In this document: positions 17,166-27,600 of the stretch, in pieces
Layout of the letters: each line of letters starts with the position of its first letter
Numbering within the stretch: the first letter of the stretch is position 1
NCBI GenBank assembly: GCA_003612405.1
Contig: RAYR01000024.1
Location: forward strand, 1 to 64,000
Origin: a bacterium 0.1xD8-71
GTDB lineage: Bacteria; Bacillota; Clostridia; Lachnospirales; Lachnospiraceae
Length of the DNA stretch: 64,000 nt
Direction: 5' to 3'
The notes under the pieces: generated by a model
The model's database searches: none
What the model was told of the DNA's origin: nothing
What the model saw: the letters and a program-made list of their open reading frames with translations, nothing else
Made by a program: the position numbers and the translations under genes

Positions 17166-18506
17166 TTATGAACAAATCCGCTTTATCACATCTTCCAACA
17201 CCTCAAAATATTCCTCAAAGGTCTTACGGCAGCATCCAGGGTTATCAATGACAATACCGGGACTTCGCAGCCCTGTCAGCGCAAATCCCATTGCCATGCG
17301 GTGGTCATCATAGGTTGCCACTATAGCGGCCTTCGGCTTACCTGGCTGGATTGTGATACTGTCCTTACGTTCTTCACACCGGATGCCCATTCTGGATAGT
17401 TCCGCAGCGATAGCTGTGATACGGTCACTTTCCTGAAAACGGATATGTCCGATACCGGTGATGGTGGTCGGACCGTCCGCAAAAGGGGCGATGGCCGCCA
17501 GTGTGATGGCCTGATCGGAGCAGGCGGACATATCGGCCGTAACCCCATGGAATATGCCGTCCGCCGGGGGCTCTAACAGGATGCCCTGAGGCGTATCCAC
17601 CGCCCGGCAGCCCATTTGTTCCAAAAGCCTGATAAATGCCACATCTCCCTGAAGGGAGTCAAAATGCACACGATTGACCCTTACCGGAAGATTCAGCAGA
17701 GGGCTCATAGCATAAAAATAGCATGCTGCCGATGCATCCGGCTCTATCTGGTAATCTCTCGCCTGATAATGCTGCCCTGCCTGGGTCAGAAAAGCACTGC
17801 CCGAAAGCTTTTGTGCGTATACGCCAAACTGTTCCATCATTTTGAGAGTCATTTCAATATAGGCCATGCCATGAGTTCCCTCTATATAAGTGGTAAAGTC
17901 TTTTTCACACAGACAGGACACGATAAGCAGGGCACTCAAAAACTGGCTGCTGCTGTCAATATTAATGGCTATCTGCTCTTTACAGAAACCATGTCCATGA
18001 AGGACAAAGGGAAAATGCCCCTCCCTGGCCTTTGCATCATAAAGGATATCACACCCAAGTTCTTTCAGGGAATCAAGTAAAGGAGCCATAGGACGCCTGC
18101 GCATCTGTTCGGAGGCATCCATATGGTACACCCCCCTGGAAAGTCCCAGAAAACCAGTCAGAAAGCGGGCCGCTGTTCCGGCGCTGCCCACATACAGTCT
18201 GGCTTCCGACTGGGGAACCGCACCACCCCGGCCTCGAACAGTAACCAGACGTTTTGGTTCATCCACACCCGTCTCGAAACCCAGATCCTGTACACATTTC
18301 AGGAAATGCCTGGAATCGTCGGAAAAAAGCACCCCGCGCAAGGTGGAAACCCCATCTGCCAATGTGGCAAGCAGAAGTGCCCGATTGGTAATGCTCTTAG
18401 AACCGGGGACATTTATCTCCAGAGGCCCGTCAGGAACATTTCTCATCTGTATGGAGTCGTATACGCATGGAACGGAATAGGTCAATGCATCTGCAAATCG
18501 GTTCAC
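17166..18506 (-). CDS. aroA: 3-phosphoshikimate 1-carboxyvinyltransferase (EPSP synthase)
   Basis: AroA transfers enolpyruvate to shikimate 3-phosphate in aromatic amino-acid synthesis and feeds the trp operon at 29-36 kb. Motifs: VPGSKSITNRALLLA, the AGTAARFLTGFL segment, INIDSSSQFLSALL and C-terminal DDHRMAMGFAL. I choose the GTG at 18506 because AGGAGG precedes it by six bases. This gives about 20 extra N-terminal residues compared with most AroA; an ATG at 18446 would match the usual start but lacks a good ribosome site. Its own promoter lies just upstream. Confidence 0.93.
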   Translation of the reverse strand: MNRFADALTYSVPCVYDSIQMRNVPDGPLEINVPGSKSITNRALLLATLADGVSTLRGVLFSDDSRHFLKCVQDLGFETGVDEPKRLVTVRGRGGAVPQSEARLYVGSAGTAARFLTGFLGLSRGVYHMDASEQMRRRPMAPLLDSLKELGCDILYDAKAREGHFPFVLHGHGFCKEQIAINIDSSSQFLSALLIVSCLCEKDFTTYIEGTHGMAYIEMTLKMMEQFGVYAQKLSGSAFLTQAGQHYQARDYQIEPDASAACYFYAMSPLLNLPVRVNRVHFDSLQGDVAFIRLLEQMGCRAVDTPQGILLEPPADGIFHGVTADMSACSDQAITLAAIAPFADGPTTITGIGHIRFQESDRITAIAAELSRMGIRCEERKDSITIQPGKPKAAIVATYDDHRMAMGFALTGLRSPGIVIDNPGCCRKTFEEYFEVLEDVIKRICS

Positions 18507-18543
18507 TGTGTACCTCCTGAATACTTCCAATTCATTAAGTTTA

Positions 18544-18573
18544 ATCGTACCATACTTTTACACACCTTATCAA
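18544..18573 (-). promoter_or_regulatory. probable aroA promoter
   Basis: Minus strand TTGATA, 18-base spacer, TACGAT, preceded by TGG. It lies about 40 bases before the GTG start. Confidence 0.5.
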
Positions 18574-18621
18574 CAATAATATCCTGTTCCTTCTCTGGCT
18601 CCACTGCGAAATCATGCAATT

Positions 18622-18655
18622 AAAAACGGAAACGCCGCATCCATCAGCATTTCCG
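18622..18655 (-). terminator. terminator of the tRNA-Val/tRNA-Met unit
   Basis: CGGAAATGC pairs with GCGTTTCCG (one G-U) followed by five T residues on the minus strand, 16 bases beyond the tRNA-Met 3' end. Confidence 0.8.
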
Positions 18656-18670
18656 CACTCTTAAAGGTAA

Positions 18671-18744
18671 TAGCGAGAGGGGGACTTGAACCCTCGACAC
18701 TACGGGTATGAACCGTATGCTCTAGCCAGCTGAGCTATCTCGCC
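18671..18744 (-). tRNA. tRNA-Met (anticodon CAU), elongator type
   Basis: A 74-nt cloverleaf. Acceptor GGCGAGA/TCTCGCT (G1-U72 wobble), anticodon stem TACGG/CCGTA, loop TTCATAC. The anticodon stem lacks the G-C triplet of initiator tRNA, so elongator Met is likely. A lysidine-modified tRNA-Ile with the same anticodon cannot be fully ruled out. Confidence 0.9.
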
Positions 18745-18759
18745 ATATATGATATTGAA

Positions 18760-18832
18760 TGGGGCCTATAGGGCTCGAACCTATGACCCTCTGCTTGTAA
18801 GGCAGATGCTCTCCCAGCTGAGCTAAGACCCC
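18760..18832 (-). tRNA. tRNA-Val (anticodon UAC)
   Basis: A 73-nt cloverleaf. Acceptor GGGGTCT/AGGCCCC, anticodon stem TCTGC/GCAGA, loop CTTACAA with anticodon TAC. It is the first gene of a two-tRNA unit with tRNA-Met, 15 bases apart. Confidence 0.95.
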
Positions 18833-18866
18833 ATATCAACGGGCTGTTCGCACAACCCGCTTTGCT

Positions 18867-18896
18867 AGTATACAATTTATCTCCACTGCTTGTCAA
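18867..18896 (-). promoter_or_regulatory. promoter of the tRNA-Val/tRNA-Met unit
   Basis: Minus strand TTGACA, 18-base spacer, TATACT, about 27 bases upstream of the mature tRNA-Val. Confidence 0.75.
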
Positions 18897-18923
18897 GTAG
18901 TTATTGGAAAATTTTTTGCCTGC

Positions 18924-20384
18924 TTAAAAGTTAAAATAGAGAAAAGAGGATACCTCTCCAAGCGACAACACAGACCATACCATGAGTACGATAACAGCCA
19001 GTGATCTTGCAAAAGTAGGCTTAAACTCTATTTCTTTGCTATTGCGGAAACGCAGGACAACCCAAAAAGCACCCAGAATAAATATCCACATATAAAATCC
19101 CGTAATATGGGAATATAACATGTTGATAACCGGAAGATTCCCTAAAACTGCCAGTTCCATCAGTTCAAAGCATTGATACAACTCCTCTCTGACGGCAGAA
19201 CCCGATAAGGAAAACATCTTCTGCACAAACAGTCCGGCGGAAGCAATATCCTCCGCCCGAAACAGCACCCATAGGATATTAACGGCTATAAATGTCATAC
19301 ACCATCTCATAACAACCCCTAACTTATCCCACGACTTTGCAAAAAACCGATTCAGACAGCAAAGCGCTCCATGTAAAAGTCCCCATAAAACAAATGTCCA
19401 ATTGGCACCATGCCAGATACCACTGACCAGATAGACAATCATGACATTCAGACAGGTTCTGGCCATTCCCTTGCGGTTTCCGCCCAGCGGAATATAAATA
19501 TAGGTGCGCAGGAACCTGGTCAGGGACATATGCCATCTTCCCCAGAATTCGGTGATGGAAGAAGATTTATAGGGCGAATTGAAATTCGCCGGCAGTTCCA
19601 CATTAAATAAATGACCGATTCCTATTGCCATATCGCAGTAGCCGCTGAAATCAAAATAGATTTGAAACGTGTAGGACAGAGAGACAATCCACGCCTCCAT
19701 GGAACTTAAGGCGCCGATATCACCGAATCCTAGCGCAACCGCTTTTCCGAAGGTATCGGCAATGAGCACCTTTTTAAATAATCCCAACGCGAAAAGATAC
19801 ATTCCTTTTGAAAAATTCGGGGGTATCAGACGGCGGTTATTCAGATTTTTAAATTGTGGAATCATCTCGCCATGCAGTACAATCGGTCCTGCAATTAACT
19901 GTGGGAAGAAGGATACAAACAGGGCATATTCGTCAAAACGATATTCTTTCGTCTCTCCCCGGTAGGAATCCACCAGATAGGAAATCTGCTGAAAGGTAAA
20001 AAAACTGATCCCCAGAGGTAATAATATATTCTTCAGGGCAAAAGATTTTCCGAACACCGCATTGATATTTTCCAGGAAAAAATCATAGTATTTGAAATAG
20101 AAAATAACCGCAGCATCAATACATATCCCAAAGACCATCAACACTTTCCCGGCACACTGTCTGTTTCTCAAAGAAAGGATGCCTCTGGAGAGCAGGTAAT
20201 TGATAAGGATACTTCCACAGATAATAAACAGGTACTTGTAATTAAAATATCCGTAAAAGCCAAGGGACATCCCGATCAAAAACAGATTGGCAATCCTGTA
20301 CCGTTTTAGATAATTAAGGCCATAGTACCCCAGAAGGGTGAACGGCAGAAAGAATAAAATAAATATGTAAGAATTAAATAACAT
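18924..20384 (-). CDS. MBOAT family O-acyltransferase (AlgI-like), copy 1
   Basis: A 486-residue polytopic membrane acyltransferase of the AlgI/DltB group, which moves acyl groups across the membrane onto an extracellular polymer. The MBOAT core has FDFSGYCDMAIGIG, EFWGRWHMSL, IPLGGNRKG and the catalytic histidine in SGIWHGANWTFVLWG, with a second conserved His in LLHG. The ATG at 20384 has GGAGG five bases upstream. It follows the SGNH-like gene by about 35 bases. It is homologous throughout to the interrupted gene at 41985-43428. Confidence 0.92.
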   Translation of the reverse strand: MLFNSYIFILFFLPFTLLGYYGLNYLKRYRIANLFLIGMSLGFYGYFNYKYLFIICGSILINYLLSRGILSLRNRQCAGKVLMVFGICIDAAVIFYFKYYDFFLENINAVFGKSFALKNILLPLGISFFTFQQISYLVDSYRGETKEYRFDEYALFVSFFPQLIAGPIVLHGEMIPQFKNLNNRRLIPPNFSKGMYLFALGLFKKVLIADTFGKAVALGFGDIGALSSMEAWIVSLSYTFQIYFDFSGYCDMAIGIGHLFNVELPANFNSPYKSSSITEFWGRWHMSLTRFLRTYIYIPLGGNRKGMARTCLNVMIVYLVSGIWHGANWTFVLWGLLHGALCCLNRFFAKSWDKLGVVMRWCMTFIAVNILWVLFRAEDIASAGLFVQKMFSLSGSAVREELYQCFELMELAVLGNLPVINMLYSHITGFYMWIFILGAFWVVLRFRNSKEIEFKPTFARSLAVIVLMVWSVLSLGEVSSFLYFNF

Positions 20385-20419
20385 CTCTACCTCCATACCA
20401 GAACCGCAGTAACTTCTGT

Positions 20420-21535
20420 CTATTGACGGAGTGAATCATAATCATAGGTGTTATAAAATTCTCTTATCCTGCTGATGTACGCTTCATAATTATCTTCCGT
20501 CAAAAGTCCCACATCATCGCCCATCCATTCCAGTATCCAGGCGTTTACCCATGGCCCGTAATGTCCCTGATCCTTATAATTGTCCAGATTACAGACAAGT
20601 TCAAAATTATCACTGAAAGAATACAGCTTAATATTGGGATGTTTCAGTATTTCCGCAATCGCAGCCTCTTCTGCGTCTATCATCCGGTCAATTTCCCCTT
20701 TACTGTTCAATTCGTCCCAATAACAGATGCTATAGGGCGGAAAGAACAGATAAAATGTGGTTTCGGGATGTTCGTCTGGTAAATCGATCACATTCTGTCT
20801 GAGGTTATCAAGCATCGCTTCACATTCATCTTCAGACAATGCTACAGAAAATTCTACCCCACCCCCACTGGTATAAGCGGCAAGAACAGCTTCCGCTCCA
20901 TAAGTGCCGCCTGCGCCCCAGCTTCGATAAGCATCGAAGTCTGTGGTCTGATTCCCGGCTCTGGTATATTGCAGAACCCCAAACACTCTATACAGGACAT
21001 ACTTATTTAACACATACTGCTGATCGTTGAAGGGGTTGTTATCATACATATAGAGCTGATCATTGTGGCCGTCATAATAATCAAACAGCATACTATAGTC
21101 AATGCTTCTGATAACATAACGCACGTTTTTCCCGGCACCGTAAGCCCACTGAAGAATGTCATGGCTTTCCCGGTAGGAAGCTCCGCTCAAAGGAACCTTC
21201 ACAAAATCAGCGTCAAATATTGCATCCGCCTGGGAAGCTTTGAAATTTTCTGTCATGGAAGTTCCGCAGATAATACTGTCATAATCAAAATGCCGCACGA
21301 TCCCATCATTTTGCTCCCGCAAACCAAATGTTCTGTCTCCGGAACCCGGCACCTGTACATTATTCAGCGGATATGCGTAACCTTCCAGTGGTTTATGATA
21401 ATGAAAGAAGGGATCGATATAAACAGTGATGGCCACAATACAGGCAAGCACCATCACCGTAAGCAGTATGGTAACGACCATCCAGACCGTGTATTTTTTA
21501 TCTTTGTCGGCTTCGGGCCTCTCCCCAGAAATCAT
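20420..21535 (-). CDS. membrane-anchored SGNH-like protein, partner of MBOAT copy 1
   Basis: A protein of about 371 residues with one N-terminal TM helix (about residues 18-40) and a long extracytoplasmic domain. Signs of an SGNH esterase/acyltransferase fold: the nucleophile-type serine in ICGTSMTENF and a C-terminal D-x2-H (KDQGHYG). FFPPYSICYWD is shared with the protein at 40909. Such proteins pair with MBOATs (compare AlgJ/AlgX and DltD) and complete acyl transfer outside the cell. The ATG at 21535 has GGAG five bases upstream. The polymer acceptor is unknown. Confidence 0.8.
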   Translation of the reverse strand: MISGERPEADKDKKYTVWMVVTILLTVMVLACIVAITVYIDPFFHYHKPLEGYAYPLNNVQVPGSGDRTFGLREQNDGIVRHFDYDSIICGTSMTENFKASQADAIFDADFVKVPLSGASYRESHDILQWAYGAGKNVRYVIRSIDYSMLFDYYDGHNDQLYMYDNNPFNDQQYVLNKYVLYRVFGVLQYTRAGNQTTDFDAYRSWGAGGTYGAEAVLAAYTSGGGVEFSVALSEDECEAMLDNLRQNVIDLPDEHPETTFYLFFPPYSICYWDELNSKGEIDRMIDAEEAAIAEILKHPNIKLYSFSDNFELVCNLDNYKDQGHYGPWVNAWILEWMGDDVGLLTEDNYEAYISRIREFYNTYDYDSLRQ

Positions 21536-21570
21536 ATTTTCTCCATTCCTGCGCATCGTAATATTAGCAG

Positions 21571-23352
21571 TTACATCCTCTCCGGCGCCGTAAATCCAAG
21601 TAAGTCAATGCAGGCTTCCAGGACTTCCCTGGTCAATTTTAACAGGGCAATCCAACCCGCTTTCCTGTCCGCATCCTCTTCTGTCAGAATCTTCGTCTCG
21701 TGATAAAATCTGTTAAAGGCATTGGCCAAATCATAGATATAGGCGCATATCCTGTGTGGCGCCGTCTCTTCAAAGGCAAGTTCCATCATCCCATGGAACT
21801 TGGTCAGTTCCAGCATCAGGGCTTTCTCGGCAGGATTCCGGGCTTCATTAATGACTGTGCTAGTCAATTTTCCGTCCTGCTCCTCATACTTATTTAAAAT
21901 TGACTTGATCCGTACGATTGTATAAAGAATATAGGGACCGGTATCTCCCTCAAAGGAAGTAAACCTGTCTATATCGAAAATATAGTCCTTGGAGGCCTGA
22001 TTCGAGAGATCACCGTACTTAATCGCCGCCAGACCCACAACCCTGGCTGTCTCCTGTGCTTCCACATCATCTACCTGATACCCCTTGGTCTGGGCGTTAT
22101 CATGAATCTTGCGGATCATCTCTTCGTTAATCTCACGAATCAGATTTTCCAGACGCATCACACCGCCCTCTCTGGTCTTAAAGGGCTTACCGTCCTTGCC
22201 GTTCATGGTGCCGAAGCCGATATGCACAAGCTGGGTCTGCGGTTTTACCAGGCCCGTCTTTCTCGCACAGCGGAACACCTGCTCAAAATACAGATCCTGC
22301 CGTTTATCCGTCAGATAAATCAGCATATCCGGATGATAGCTTGCCATCCGGTCCTGTATGGTCGCAAGATCCGTCGTATTATATAGAGATGCCCCATCGG
22401 ATTTTAAAATCATGCAGGGCGGCATCTCCTTGGTGTCCGTCTCTTCTTTCACATCCACCACCCAGGCACCCTCGCTCTCATAAGCAAAGCCATCCCGTTT
22501 CATCTGCTCCACCATGGCGGGAATCATATCATGCACATCAGACTCTCCTTTCCAGAGGTCAAATGTGACATCCAGATTCTCATAATTTTTCTTTAAATCC
22601 GCCACAGACACGTTAATAATATGCTGCCATAAAGCACGATAACCGCGCACACCACTCTGTAATTTGAAGGTAGCCTCCATTGCCTCTGCCTTATATGCCT
22701 CATCCTCCTTGGACTTCGCGCTGGCCGTGGGATAAATCTCCTCCAGTTCCGATATGGTAAAAGGCGCCTCCTTTGGATAATCTCCTGTATAGTCGTCATC
22801 AAAATAGATAAGCTCCGGCTGCCTTACCCGTAATTCTGTGATAATCAGCCCCATCTGTAGTCCCCAGTCGCCCAGATGAATGTCCCCGATCACCTCATGT
22901 CCCGCATAACGGCAGATTCTCTTGATGCTCTCACCGATAATGGCCGACCGCAAATGCCCTACATGCAAGGGTTTGGCCACGTTGGGTCCGCCATAATCCA
23001 GAATGATTTTCCGGGGATGTTCGGGCATGGTGAGTCCGAATTTTTCTGACTGCTCCATCTCGTTCAGATAGGCTTTCAGAAAGTCTTCTCTTATCTTAAG
23101 ATTTAAAAATCCCGGCGCCACAGCGTTCACTTCACCAAATACTTCACTGTCCGTAAGCTTTTGAGCCACATCCTGGGCAATCATAAGCGGTGCCTTATGG
23201 TACTGCTTCGCTCCCGCCATAGCTCCGTTACACTGAAATTCACAAAGATCGGGACGGTTGGACAGCGTGACCTTACCCAATTTTGCATCATAGCCTGCCG
23301 ACTCAAAGGCAGCCATCATTTTCTCCGATATCTGATCTAATATTTTCTGCAT
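21571..23352 (-). CDS. argS: arginyl-tRNA synthetase
   Basis: Class I aminoacyl-tRNA synthetase that charges tRNA-Arg. The HIGH signature appears as KPLHVGHLRSAIIGE; the KMSKS loop is replaced by GKPFKTREGG, as in many ArgRS. An N-terminal Add-1 domain (residues 1-110) and the C-terminal anticodon-binding helical domain (about 460-593, ending TAPERM) are complete. AAAGGT precedes the ATG. It lies 19 bases after queH. Confidence 0.96.
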   Translation of the reverse strand: MQKILDQISEKMMAAFESAGYDAKLGKVTLSNRPDLCEFQCNGAMAGAKQYHKAPLMIAQDVAQKLTDSEVFGEVNAVAPGFLNLKIREDFLKAYLNEMEQSEKFGLTMPEHPRKIILDYGGPNVAKPLHVGHLRSAIIGESIKRICRYAGHEVIGDIHLGDWGLQMGLIITELRVRQPELIYFDDDYTGDYPKEAPFTISELEEIYPTASAKSKEDEAYKAEAMEATFKLQSGVRGYRALWQHIINVSVADLKKNYENLDVTFDLWKGESDVHDMIPAMVEQMKRDGFAYESEGAWVVDVKEETDTKEMPPCMILKSDGASLYNTTDLATIQDRMASYHPDMLIYLTDKRQDLYFEQVFRCARKTGLVKPQTQLVHIGFGTMNGKDGKPFKTREGGVMRLENLIREINEEMIRKIHDNAQTKGYQVDDVEAQETARVVGLAAIKYGDLSNQASKDYIFDIDRFTSFEGDTGPYILYTIVRIKSILNKYEEQDGKLTSTVINEARNPAEKALMLELTKFHGMMELAFEETAPHRICAYIYDLANAFNRFYHETKILTEEDADRKAGWIALLKLTREVLEACIDLLGFTAPERM

Positions 23353-23371
23353 ACTCTATTACCTTTCTCTG

Positions 23372-24109
23372 TTACTTTGTTCTGTTTTCTTTATAAGTTC
23401 TCTGTTGTTCCCGTTCCATGCGAGAATATACGCATCCGCAATAATCCTGTCGATACAGGTGATATTCTTCAGACAGTTCAATAGAACGCTTATAACCGTT
23501 TCTCTTCTTAAAATCGGAAGGCAGATATGCCACACCGTATTCTGCGCCCAGCCGTTCACCGATCTCATTGAGTTTGGCCGCATTTTTCAAGGGACTGATG
23601 GTAAGGGTGGTGGTAAAATAATCAAAATGCAGTTCTTTCGCCACCCGTGCACTTTCCCGAAGCCGCAGTTCATAACAGCGAAAGCACCGCTCCCCGCCTT
23701 CCGGACACTGCTCCAAGCCTTTGGAAATCTCATAAAATCGGTCCGGTTCGTAGTCTCCTTCGATAATTTTTATCTTGAAACGCTTATGCATCTTTCCACT
23801 CTGCGAACCTTGTCCATTGCCAACGTCATCTGTCTGTTCATTCAGCATTGCAATCAGCCGCTTTTCCTCAGCCACCCGTTTACGGTATTCCACATTCTCC
23901 GTGATGTTCGGATTATAATAAAACACGGTCAGGTCAAAATAATCCCGCAGATATTCCAGACAATAACTGCTGCAAGGAGCACAACAGGCATGTAGAAGAA
24001 GTCTTGGGATTTGCCCGTCTGACTCGTCCTGTATCCCCGCCAGCCGCTGCGCCGACAAGTCCTCTATAATCTTATCCAGTTCTTTCTGATAATTTCTGAC
24101 TGTATTCAC
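23372..24109 (-). CDS. queH: epoxyqueuosine reductase QueH
   Basis: QueH reduces epoxyqueuosine to queuosine in tRNA and replaces the unrelated QueG in many anaerobes. Diagnostic cysteines for its Fe-S cluster are present: LLLHACCAPCSSY near residue 35 and CGCVYSRMER near the C-terminus, plus ERCFRCYELRL. I start at the GTG at 24109 (AGGA seven bases upstream), 20 bases after the previous gene; the longer frame would overlap that gene by about 95 bases. Length is then about 245, close to the family. Confidence 0.88.
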   Translation of the reverse strand: MNTVRNYQKELDKIIEDLSAQRLAGIQDESDGQIPRLLLHACCAPCSSYCLEYLRDYFDLTVFYYNPNITENVEYRKRVAEEKRLIAMLNEQTDDVGNGQGSQSGKMHKRFKIKIIEGDYEPDRFYEISKGLEQCPEGGERCFRCYELRLRESARVAKELHFDYFTTTLTISPLKNAAKLNEIGERLGAEYGVAYLPSDFKKRNGYKRSIELSEEYHLYRQDYCGCVYSRMEREQQRTYKENRTK

Positions 24110-24128
24110 ACAGCTATCCTCTTGACAC

Positions 24129-24611
24129 TTAATTCCTATAGGCAGTATTTTCTTTTGCTTCCTTACGCCGCTTCGCCTGGGCACGCCACTTCTTATCGGG
24201 CCTTCGCCTGATGATACCGACAATTGCTATCAACCACATAACATCAAATATAACTCCAAACAGCGGGGCGCTGATTGTTACAAGCACACAAACAGCTGTC
24301 ATGATAATTCCAATCACAATCAAAAACGGAACCACCACCCGATAATCATCTGTCTCATAATGCATACCCACCTGCGTCCCTTTAATCATCTGGGGCCTTG
24401 TTCTCATCTCCCCGGGAGACATCATAGATCCATGATAGCCCCGATTAACCTGCCAGCCATCTTCTTTCGTTATCTTATAAGTTTGCTTTACGGAGTGTAT
24501 TGCCCCGCTGTCATCCTCCCAGTCTACTCCCTCCGGATAGGGTTGACTGCTCTGTATCTCCCGGGGTGGATATATCTGCTCATCTGTCTTATAAGCCCAT
24601 TGTTCTTCCAT
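24129..24611 (-). CDS. hypothetical protein with two C-terminal TM helices
   Basis: A 160-residue protein I do not recognise. Residues 1-88 are polar and Pro/Tyr/Asp-rich with no cysteines. Two adjacent TM helices span about 90-113 and 116-133, and the C-terminal 25 residues are strongly basic (RRRPDKKWRAQAKRRK), suggesting a cytoplasmic tail. AAGGAG lies five bases before the ATG. It sits between carB and queH with short gaps, so it is probably in the same transcript. Confidence 0.7.
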   Translation of the reverse strand: MEEQWAYKTDEQIYPPREIQSSQPYPEGVDWEDDSGAIHSVKQTYKITKEDGWQVNRGYHGSMMSPGEMRTRPQMIKGTQVGMHYETDDYRVVVPFLIVIGIIMTAVCVLVTISAPLFGVIFDVMWLIAIVGIIRRRPDKKWRAQAKRRKEAKENTAYRN

Positions 24612-24676
24612 AGATTCTCCTTATCTTTCCGGCTCACCCTTCCGGAAATCATTCCATCTCCAACTCCAGTATTCTT

Positions 24677-27600
24677 CTACTTCCCGCGTCTCGCAATCGT
24701 AGCCACATCAATCAGGGTCATTTCCTCCTGGGATTCCGCATTTTCCAGACTGGTGACTAATGCTGCCGCGGTATCCATGGCCGTAATACAATTCACCCCC
24801 GTCTCAATGGCGGTGCGTCTGATCAGGAAGCCGTCCCTGTTCTTATCCCGTCCCTGGGTAGGGGTATCAATGACCAGATCGATTCTGTGCCCTAAAATCA
24901 GATCCATGACCGTAGGGGATTCCTGCGAAATCTTATTGACTTTACGGGCCTTCACTCCGGCATCATTGAGGGCTTTGGCTGTACTTCTGGTGGCGTATAT
25001 GATATATCCCAGCTTCTCAAAGCGTCTTGCCACTTCAATGGCTTCCCCTTTATCGGCGTCTTTGACGGTAATAATCATCTGCTTGTGTTTCGGCAGATTA
25101 ACCCCCGCACCAAGGAACGCTTTATAAAGCGCTTCATTAAAAGTTCGGGCAATCCCCAGGCACTCTCCGGTGGACTTCATCTCCGGCCCTAAACTGATCT
25201 CCGCGCCGCGGATTTTCTCAAAGGAAAATACGGGCATTTTGATGGCAAAATAGTCCGCCGCAGGCTGTAATCCGGGCTCGTATCCCAAATCCCTGATTTT
25301 CTTTCCAATAATAACATCCGTTGCCAAATCCACGATCGGGATTCCTGTCACCTTGCTGATATAGGGCACAGTACGGGAAGACCGGGGATTTACCTCGATC
25401 ACATACACCTCATCCTCCACCGCAATAAACTGGATATTGATCAAGCCAATGACATGCAGAGCCTTAGCCAGCCTTCTGGAATACTCCGCGATGGTCTCCT
25501 TGACCTTTTCGCTGACCGTAGGCGCCGGATACACGGATATGCTGTCGCCGGAGTGTACGCCGGTACGCTCGATATGCTCCATAATGCCCGGTATCAGAAT
25601 GTCCGTGCCGTCACAGACTGCATCCACTTCCAGTTCCTTCCCCTGCAAATATTTATCTACCAGAATCGGATGATCCTGCTCGTAGCGGTTGATGACCGCC
25701 ATAAACTCCTCAATCTCTTCATCGGAAATGGCAATCTGCATCCCCTGGCCGCCCAGCACATAAGAAGGCCGTACCAGCACCGGATATCCCAGCCTGTTCG
25801 CCACTTCCTTGGCTTGTTCGGCAGTGTAGACCGTTCCGCCCGCTGCTCTTGGAATCTCGGTTTCTTCCAATATTTTATCAAAAAGCTCCCGATCCTCTGC
25901 GGCGTCCACATCCTCCGCCTTCGTGCCCAGAATCGGCACGCCCATCTTCATCAGGCTTTCCGTCAGCTTAATGGCTGTCTGGCCGCCGAACTGCACCACA
26001 GCGCCGTCCGGTTTCTCTACATTTACAATATTCTCCACATCTTCCGGCGTCAACGGCTCAAAGTACAGTTTATCCGCGATATCAAAATCGGTACTGACCG
26101 TCTCCGGGTTATTGTTGATGATGATTGTTTCATAGCCCGCTTTGGCAAAGGCCCAGGTGGCATGGACGGAACAATAATCAAATTCAATACCCTGCCCGAT
26201 CCGGATGGGTCCGGAGCCTAAGACCAGCACCTTTTTCTTCGGATGCGTCTCCTCCACTTCTGTCTCGGAACCAAACACCGAGTAGTAATAGGGTGTGGTA
26301 GCCGCAAACTCCGCGGCACAGGTATCCACCATCTTAAAGGCCGCCACGATACCGTTGTCATAGCGCATTTTTTTGATTTCTTCTTCACTCTTTCCCGTAA
26401 TCCTTGCAATCACAGTATCGGGGAATTCAATCCGCTTGGCCTCCTTTAAGAGTTCCGCCGTAAGCGGCCCCTTCTCCAATGCCTCCTCCATCTCTGTGAG
26501 AATGGCAATCTTATCAATAAACCAAACATCCACCATGGTGATGTCATGGATGGTCTCATAGTCGATTCCCTTGCGGATGGCCTCCGCAATAATGTAGATA
26601 CGCTGGTCATCCACCACTTCCAGGCGCTCCAGCAGTTCCTCTTTGGACAATTCTGTAAAATCATAACTGCGCAGACAGTCCACATGCTGTTCCAGAGAGC
26701 GGATGGCCTTCATCAGCGCACCCTCAAAGTTATTGGCAATACTCATAACCTCTCCGGTAGCCTTCATCTGGGTCGTAAGAGTACGTTTTGCCGTTATAAA
26801 TTTATCAAAAGGCAGTCTTGGTATTTTTACCACGCAGTAATCCAGTGTGGGTTCAAAACTGGCATACGTCTTGCCGGTAATGGCGTTCTTGATTTCATCC
26901 AGAGTATATCCTAAAGCAATCTTTGCCGCCACTTTGGCAATAGGATAACCGGTCGCCTTACTGGCCAAAGCCGAAGAACGGCTCACACGGGGATTTACCT
27001 CGATGACACAGTACTCAAAGCTGGTGGGATGCAGGGCAAACTGTACGTTACAGCCGCCGGTAATCCCCAGCTCGTTGATGATGTTAAGGGCGGAACTTCT
27101 GAGCATCTGGTACTCTTTATCTCCCAGGGTCTGGGAAGGTGCCACCACGATGCTGTCTCCGGTATGCACACCCACCGGGTCAATATTTTCCATGTTACAG
27201 ACAGTGATACAATTGCCTGCCCCGTCCCGCATAACCTCATACTCAATCTCTTTCCAGCCTGCAATACAGCGCTCCACCAGTACCTGTCCCACCCGGGAAA
27301 GCCGCAGGCCGTTAGCAAGGATTTCCTCCAACTGTACCTGATTGTGGGCAATGCCGCCGCCGGAACCACCCAGGGTATAAGCAGGACGCAGCACCACCGG
27401 ATAGCCGATCTTGCCGGCAAAAGCTACGCCATCTTCTATATTCTCCACCACCAGGGAAGGTGCGCAGGGCTCCCCGATCTTCTCCATGGTCTCTTTAAAT
27501 TCCAGACGATCCTCGGCTTTGCGGATGGTCTGGGCCGTAGTTCCAAGAAGTGTTACCCCATGTTCCTTTAAAAACCCGGACTCATCCAGTTCCATCCCCA

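Noticed and set aside
16792..17313. Forward hydrophobic ORF of 173 codons (LLIGIALL repeats)
   Set aside because: It is the antisense frame of the QQGNPY repeat array; the apparent membrane repeats are an artefact of the repeat codons.
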